A stretch of DNA of 18,776 nt from ATZT02 sp964639395 (GTDB taxonomy: Bacteria; Actinomycetota; Actinomycetes; S36-B12; UBA5976): the NCBI GenBank assembly GCA_964639395.1, contig CAZXCT010000022.1:1-18776 (forward strand), given 5' to 3'. Under the pieces are notes generated by a model. It did not search any database, had not been told where the DNA came from, and saw only the letters and a program-made list of their open reading frames with translations. Of the stretch, positions 15,714 through 18,776 are shown piece after piece. The position numbers and the translations under genes were made by a program. Position 1 is the stretch's first letter. Each line of letters starts with the position of its first letter.

Positions 15714-16712
15714 TTAGTGTTCTTTAGTTAAGGCCTGCGCCAACAAGGTTGAGATTGCAGTATCGGGTTTTACTTCACCGGCTACCACTTTGGCAATTTG
15801 TTCACTAATTGGCATTTCAACTTGTAGCTTGCGTGCAATGTCTACCAATGGACTGGCAGACTTCGCACCTTCGACGGTACGTTTCACTTTTTCTTGGGCT
15901 TGTTCTGCGCTTAAGCCTTCGCCCATGAATTGCCCAAAAGTTCTATTGCGCGAAAGTGGGGATTGACTGGTTGCAATTAAATCCCCGATACCTGCTAAAC
16001 CGAGAAAGGTTTCAATTTGTGCGCCCATTGCCAAACCTAGTCGAGTCATTTCTGCTAACCCTCTAGTTATTACCGAAGATTGAGTATTTTCACCCAGCCC
16101 CAATCCAACTGCAATACCGTTTGCAATTGCAATTACATTTTTGCTAACTCCAGCAATTTCTGTCCCAATGACGTCTGATCCCCAAAATGGACGAAAATAC
16201 TCACTTGCAAAATAGTGCGAAATATCTTCTGCATTACTTAAATCCTGACAAGCCACAGTAGTTGCAGTGGGTTGTCGCTGGATTATTTCACTTGCCAAGT
16301 TGGGCCCGCTGATCACAGTGATTTGGGAATCAGCCACAGCTAATTCTGACTTGATAACCTCACTCATTCGATCATCGGTTTGCAACTCTAAGCCTTTAAT
16401 TAAACTGACAATTTGCACTTCGGGATTAAAATAACTCTTCCATCCGCGCAGTACAGTTCGCAAACTTTGTGCTGGAATCGTTAAAAAAACATGAGTTGAA
16501 TCAGCCAGCGCTGTTTCAATGTTATTGGTAGCAGTTATTCGCTTTGGAAGTATGACTTGTGGGTGGTAAGAATTGTTGGTGTGTAAATCGTTAATTTCAT
16601 TTACAATATTTATGTCTCTCGTCCAAATCAAGCAATCATGATCAGCATCCGAAATAACTTGCGCAAAAGCAGTGCCCCAGGATCCTGCCCCAATTACTAA
16701 AGGTTTAATCAT
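15714..16712 (-). CDS. gpsA: Glycerol-3-phosphate dehydrogenase [NAD(P)+]
   Basis: Reduces dihydroxyacetone phosphate to sn-glycerol 3-phosphate, the backbone for phospholipids. It is 332 aa from the chosen start. The Rossmann motif GAGSWGTAFA is at 8-17, followed by LIKGLE (104-109), SGPNLASEI (135-143), the catalytic lysine K191 in GVSKNVIAIANG, GLAGIGDLIAT (238-248) and SRNRTFG (254-260). An ATG at 16727 would add five residues. I prefer 16712: it overlaps the plsC stop as ATGA, has GGAG 9 nt upstream, and gives MIKPLVIGAGSWG, the usual spacing to the Rossmann motif. With plsC it supplies two early steps of membrane lipid synthesis. Confidence 0.96.
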   Translation of the reverse strand: MIKPLVIGAGSWGTAFAQVISDADHDCLIWTRDINIVNEINDLHTNNSYHPQVILPKRITATNNIETALADSTHVFLTIPAQSLRTVLRGWKSYFNPEVQIVSLIKGLELQTDDRMSEVIKSELAVADSQITVISGPNLASEIIQRQPTATTVACQDLSNAEDISHYFASEYFRPFWGSDVIGTEIAGVSKNVIAIANGIAVGLGLGENTQSSVITRGLAEMTRLGLAMGAQIETFLGLAGIGDLIATSQSPLSRNRTFGQFMGEGLSAEQAQEKVKRTVEGAKSASPLVDIARKLQVEMPISEQIAKVVAGEVKPDTAISTLLAQALTKEH

Positions 16713-17440
16713 GTGCCTCGACTCCATCTAAACAATTCACTCGGTGGAGTTTCTGATCTAAGTTGTCCTAAGAGCTCACTTATAGCCAGCATTAATCTCT
16801 CAGTACCAATCTTTAAAACTTCAGAATCTATTGGGCGGTTTCTTAAGTCAGCTAAATCAAGTGGCTTGCCAGCAATTACTTTCATAGTTTTGCGCGGTAG
16901 TAGATTTAATTTCTTTTGATAGGGCGCCATGACTTCTTGTGCGCCCCATTGCGCTACCGGAATCAACGGCACATTTGCACTCAAGGCAACATTCACCGCG
17001 CCCGATTTACCCATCATCGGCCAAAGATCAGGCTCACGGGTAATTGTGCCCTCGGGATAAATCACCACAGCTTCACCACGTTTTACGCTAGCGACTGAAT
17101 AGTGAACACTTTTAGCAGCTGCATGAGAATTACGATAGACCGGAATCTGTCCAGCATTGCGAATTAACTTACCTAAAAAAGGAATTCTAAAAAGTGAGGC
17201 TTTTCCTAAAAATCTGGGTGGGCGGTCGTTATCCCATAGAAATTGGGCAATAACTAATGGGTCAAACCAAGAAATATGATTTGGTGAAACTACTATCCCT
17301 GAATCGATATTTAAATTTTCTACGCCTCGATAATCACGCTTTGTAACGAGCGCCAAAGGTGGACGCACTATTGAGGCGATTAGTTTTAAACTAGATCCGG
17401 CTTCACTATCGCGGGTAACTTTTGCCACTGTTGCATTCAA
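16709..17440 (-). CDS. plsC: 1-acyl-sn-glycerol-3-phosphate acyltransferase (PlsC family)
   Basis: Membrane-associated acyltransferase expected to acylate lysophosphatidate to phosphatidate. The protein is 243 aa. The acyltransferase blocks are all present: catalytic NHISWFDP (54-61, H-x4-D), GKASLF (79-84), GQIPVYR (97-103), YPEGTITR (128-135) and PVAQWGAQ (161-168). A hydrophobic stretch (LKLIASIVRPPLALV) precedes block I. The substrate is assumed from the family and from its gpsA neighbour; PlsC-like enzymes of other acyl specificity cannot be excluded. The start is uncertain. The TTG at 17440 is the longest, GTG at 17428 is an alternative, and neither has a clear Shine-Dalgarno. The region just upstream is occupied by a hairpin. 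Confidence 0.92.
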   Translation of the reverse strand: MNATVAKVTRDSEAGSSLKLIASIVRPPLALVTKRDYRGVENLNIDSGIVVSPNHISWFDPLVIAQFLWDNDRPPRFLGKASLFRIPFLGKLIRNAGQIPVYRNSHAAAKSVHYSVASVKRGEAVVIYPEGTITREPDLWPMMGKSGAVNVALSANVPLIPVAQWGAQEVMAPYQKKLNLLPRKTMKVIAGKPLDLADLRNRPIDSEVLKIGTERLMLAISELLGQLRSETPPSELFRWSRGT

Positions 17441-17445
17441 TCAGT

Positions 17446-17480
17446 AAGGCGCCCACCCGCTGGAAGCGAATAGGCGCCTT
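17446..17480 (-). terminator. Nested hairpin between hup and plsC; probable terminator or attenuator
   Basis: Perfect 8-bp arms, AAGGCGCC (17446-17453) and GGCGCCTT (17473-17480), enclose a second 4-bp stem, CGCT / AGCG around a 3-nt loop (17458-17468). It lies 24 nt past the hup stop. No T-run follows on the minus strand, so termination would be of the U-poor kind reported in actinobacteria. Its base ends only 5 nt before the plsC start. Confidence 0.55.
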
Positions 17481-17504
17481 GTCTGAGTTTTTAATGAATT
17501 ACGG

Positions 17505-17789
17505 TTATTTCTTGCCACCCAAGACAGTGTCTTTAAAGTCTTTGGCGGGACGGAACTTGGCTACTGTCTTTTCAGGGACATTAACCGCTTCACCAGTCAT
17601 TGGGTTACGAGCGACGCGTGCAGCACGGGTCTTCTTTTCCCAAACTCCAAAGCCGGCAATAGAAACTTTGTCTCCTTTTGCAGTGGCAGTGGTGATGGCA
17701 TCGAAAATTGCATCGATCAAGTCAAGTGCTTGACGACGGCTGCCTTCATAGCGCTCCTGCACGATGTCGGCGAGATCTGGTTTCTTCAC
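17505..17789 (-). CDS. hup: DNA-binding protein HU, short form
   Basis: Histone-like nucleoid protein, 94 aa, acting as a dimer that bends DNA. The HU signature runs over residues 46-67, starting GFGVWEKKTRAARVARNP, with the intercalating proline in RNP (61-63). The C-terminus FRPAKDFKDTVLGGKK ends like ordinary HU. There is no lysine/alanine-rich tail of the kind carried by the leuD-linked HupB of mycobacteria. The start is GTG with a strong GGAGG 5 nt upstream; that GGAGG lies within a GCCC-GGA-GGGC hairpin. It stands 151 nt after leuD, enough room for its own promoter, although I cannot assign one. Confidence 0.97.
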   Translation of the reverse strand: MKKPDLADIVQERYEGSRRQALDLIDAIFDAITTATAKGDKVSIAGFGVWEKKTRAARVARNPMTGEAVNVPEKTVAKFRPAKDFKDTVLGGKK

Positions 17790-17940
17790 TTGGCCCTCCG
17801 GGCTTTTGTCTAACTAAGGCATTGGGACGTCCAGTGCTAATGCAAAAGTTATGCCCATAAATAAAGGATTTCTCATCGCCACGCCGAAAAGTTCAATAAA
17901 AGTAGGGATTTATAGTAAAAATCGCCCAAAATGACTGATT
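17790..17940 (-). promoter_or_regulatory. hup upstream/leader region
   Basis: A 151-nt non-coding gap between leuD and hup. It holds the hup Shine-Dalgarno (minus-strand GGAGG, 17795-17799), a short hairpin over it (17793-17803), and an imperfect inverted repeat centred on GGACGTCC (17819-17837). The A/T-rich half near leuD contains TACTATAAAT on the minus strand, but no -35 at good spacing. The hup promoter is inferred to be here, not located. Confidence 0.4.
17793..17803 (-). promoter_or_regulatory. Hairpin overlapping the hup Shine-Dalgarno
   Basis: The minus-strand RNA GCCC-GGA-GGGC forms a 4-bp all-GC stem with a 3-nt loop. The GGAGG Shine-Dalgarno spans the loop and half of the 3' arm. 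Folding would partly hide the ribosome-binding site. Confidence 0.35.
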
Positions 17941-18531
17941 TTACCCCTGAGTGAGCGGTAAAAAGCCCGGTCGCTTGGCTTCGAAGGCGTCTATTGCCTC
18001 AGACTTTTGCAGCGTTAAGGCCACGTCATCTAGCCCTTCTAGTAATCGCCAGCGTACGTAATCGTCAATTTGAAACTCCGCAACTAAATCTTTTGCACTA
18101 ACAGTTTTGGAATTTAGATCCACCGTCACCTGCGTAGCGGGTTCATCTTCAATTATTTGCCAGAGTTTTTCTATCACCGATTGGTCTACCTGAGCTGTGA
18201 GTAACCCAGCTTTACCAGAATTGCCCCTGAAAATATCAGCGAACCGAGATGAAAGAACGCACTTAAACCCATGGTCTTGCAATGCCCATACCGCATGCTC
18301 GCGTGATGAGCCGGTACCGAACTCTGGGCCAGCAACTAAAATTGTGGCTTTTGCATATTCTGGTTTATTTAGCACAAAATCTTTATCACTTCGCCAAGCC
18401 TTAAAAAGCCCGTCTTCAAATCCATGGCGCGTAATTCGCTTTAAAAATTCGGCTGGAATTATTTGATCGGTGTCAACGTTACTTCTTCTTAGCGGTGCGG
18501 CAGTTCCTGTGTGTGAAATGAAATTTTCCAT
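17941..18531 (-). CDS. leuD: 3-isopropylmalate dehydratase small subunit
   Basis: Small (swivelling) subunit of isopropylmalate isomerase, which with LeuC interconverts 2- and 3-isopropylmalate in leucine synthesis. The protein is 196 aa, typical of the family. Motifs are NVDTDQIIP (18-26), the substrate loop region GPEFGTGSSREHAVWAL (68-84) and RWRLLEGLDDVALTL (160-174). The ATG is 2 nt after the leuC stop, consistent with stoichiometric co-translation of the heterodimer. Homoaconitase or citraconate-isomerase small subunits are possible relatives, but the LeuC-LeuD-HU context is the normal actinobacterial leucine locus. Confidence 0.97.
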   Translation of the reverse strand: MENFISHTGTAAPLRRSNVDTDQIIPAEFLKRITRHGFEDGLFKAWRSDKDFVLNKPEYAKATILVAGPEFGTGSSREHAVWALQDHGFKCVLSSRFADIFRGNSGKAGLLTAQVDQSVIEKLWQIIEDEPATQVTVDLNSKTVSAKDLVAEFQIDDYVRWRLLEGLDDVALTLQKSEAIDAFEAKRPGFLPLTQG

Positions 18532-18533
18532 TA

Positions 18534-18776
18534 TTAAACGTCCGCTGGGGTTGAGATGTGACCAGTAATTGCAGTTGCGGCGGCGACTAAAGGTGAAACT
18601 AAATGAGTGCGTCCGCCTGGACCCTGTCTTCCTTCAAAATTTCGATTTGACGTACTGGCAGCACGCTCGCCTGGGATTAATTTATCTGGATTCATTCCTA
18701 GACACATCGAACAACCAGCATTTCTCCAGTCGGCGCCTGCTGCTTTAAAAATATCTACCAAGCCTTCGGCTTCTGC
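18534..18776 (-). CDS. leuC: 3-isopropylmalate dehydratase large subunit, C-terminal end, cut by the window edge
   Basis: Only the last 80 residues are present; the frame runs off position 18776. The segment AGCSMCLGMNPD contains two of the three cysteines that bind the aconitase-type 4Fe-4S cluster. It is followed by STSNRNFEGRQGPGGRTHLVSP, the strongly conserved C-terminal block, and ends ATAITGHISTPADV. With the adjacent LeuD it forms isopropylmalate isomerase. The start and first cluster cysteine lie outside the window. Confidence 0.96.
   Translation of the reverse strand, partial: AEAEGLVDIFKAAGADWRNAGCSMCLGMNPDKLIPGERAASTSNRNFEGRQGPGGRTHLVSPLVAAATAITGHISTPADV

Noticed and set aside
17436..17436. 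Short ATG frame (about 16 codons) overlapping the plsC start in another frame, as a leader peptide
   Set aside because: No Shine-Dalgarno and no unusual codon run; out-of-frame ATGs of this length are expected by chance.
17793..17807. GCCC-TCC-GGGC-TTTT read as a plus-strand intrinsic terminator
   Set aside because: No plus-strand gene lies upstream. The element makes more sense as the hup ribosome-binding region on the minus strand.
17929..17943. AAAAT-GACTG-ATTTT inverted repeat at the leuD stop as a terminator
   Set aside because: The stem is only five A/T pairs and too weak to support a call; such repeats are frequent in A/T-rich gaps.
1..18776. Mobile element, CRISPR, tRNA, defence or toxin-antitoxin system
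   Set aside because: Nearly every base is accounted for by conserved housekeeping genes, the gaps are at most 151 nt, and I saw no direct-repeat arrays, transposase motifs or cloverleaf-like sequence.

Overview
The window is ordinary core chromosome of a bacterium, most likely a low-GC, streamlined actinobacterium. The evidence is gene order: glnD-glnB-amtB-ftsY-smc-mutM-rnc-rpmF-DUF177-sepIVA-like-coaD-rsmD-recG, then rpmB (divergent) and thiL-ddl-gpsA-plsC-hup-leuD-leuC. This is the order seen, with extra genes interspersed, in Streptomyces and Mycobacterium. The DNA looks low-to-mid 40s % GC by eye, and intergenic space is very small. That combination suggests freshwater acI (Nanopelagicales, e.g. 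Planktophila/Nanopelagicus-like) actinobacteria. This placement is an inference from synteny and composition, not from a search.

Layout, reading the minus strand from right to left. The right edge cuts leuC (only its C-terminal 80 residues are present), followed 2 nt later by leuD. A 151-nt leader precedes hup (HU). A nested hairpin separates hup from a tight plsC-gpsA-ddl-thiL run covering phospholipid precursors, D-Ala-D-Ala for peptidoglycan, and thiamine diphosphate. thiL ends tail-to-tail with the only plus-strand gene, rpmB, and the two share a TTAA that holds both stop codons. rpmB and recG diverge from a 103-nt region that contains a candidate rpmB promoter and a 16-bp dyad. From recG leftward, ten genes run with gaps of 1-41 nt (recG, rsmD, coaD, sepIVA-like, DUF177, rpmF, rnc, mutM, smc, ftsY). 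They cover DNA repair, rRNA modification and processing, CoA synthesis, division, a ribosomal protein, chromosome condensation and SRP targeting. A 135-nt gap then carries the presumed promoter of the nitrogen operon amtB-glnB-glnD: ammonium channel, P-II regulator, and P-II modifying enzyme, the last truncated by the left edge.

Seven of the 20 genes whose starts are visible use GTG or TTG. Several starts were set by Shine-Dalgarno placement rather than by the longest open frame (amtB, rpmF, recG, gpsA). Strong Shine-Dalgarno sequences mark amtB, glnB, smc, recG, rpmB and hup; many interior genes lack one and probably rely on translational coupling.

I found no mobile element, CRISPR array, RNA gene, toxin-antitoxin pair, defence system or biosynthetic cluster, and no evidence of a new multi-gene system. 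The points worth a second look are small: RNA-structure candidates around hup, the rpmB/recG dyad, a possible leaderless promoter for ddl, minimal versions of FtsY and HU, a mixed zinc/no-zinc pair of ribosomal proteins, and a variant pore-region motif in AmtB. No gene-free stretch exceeds 151 nt.
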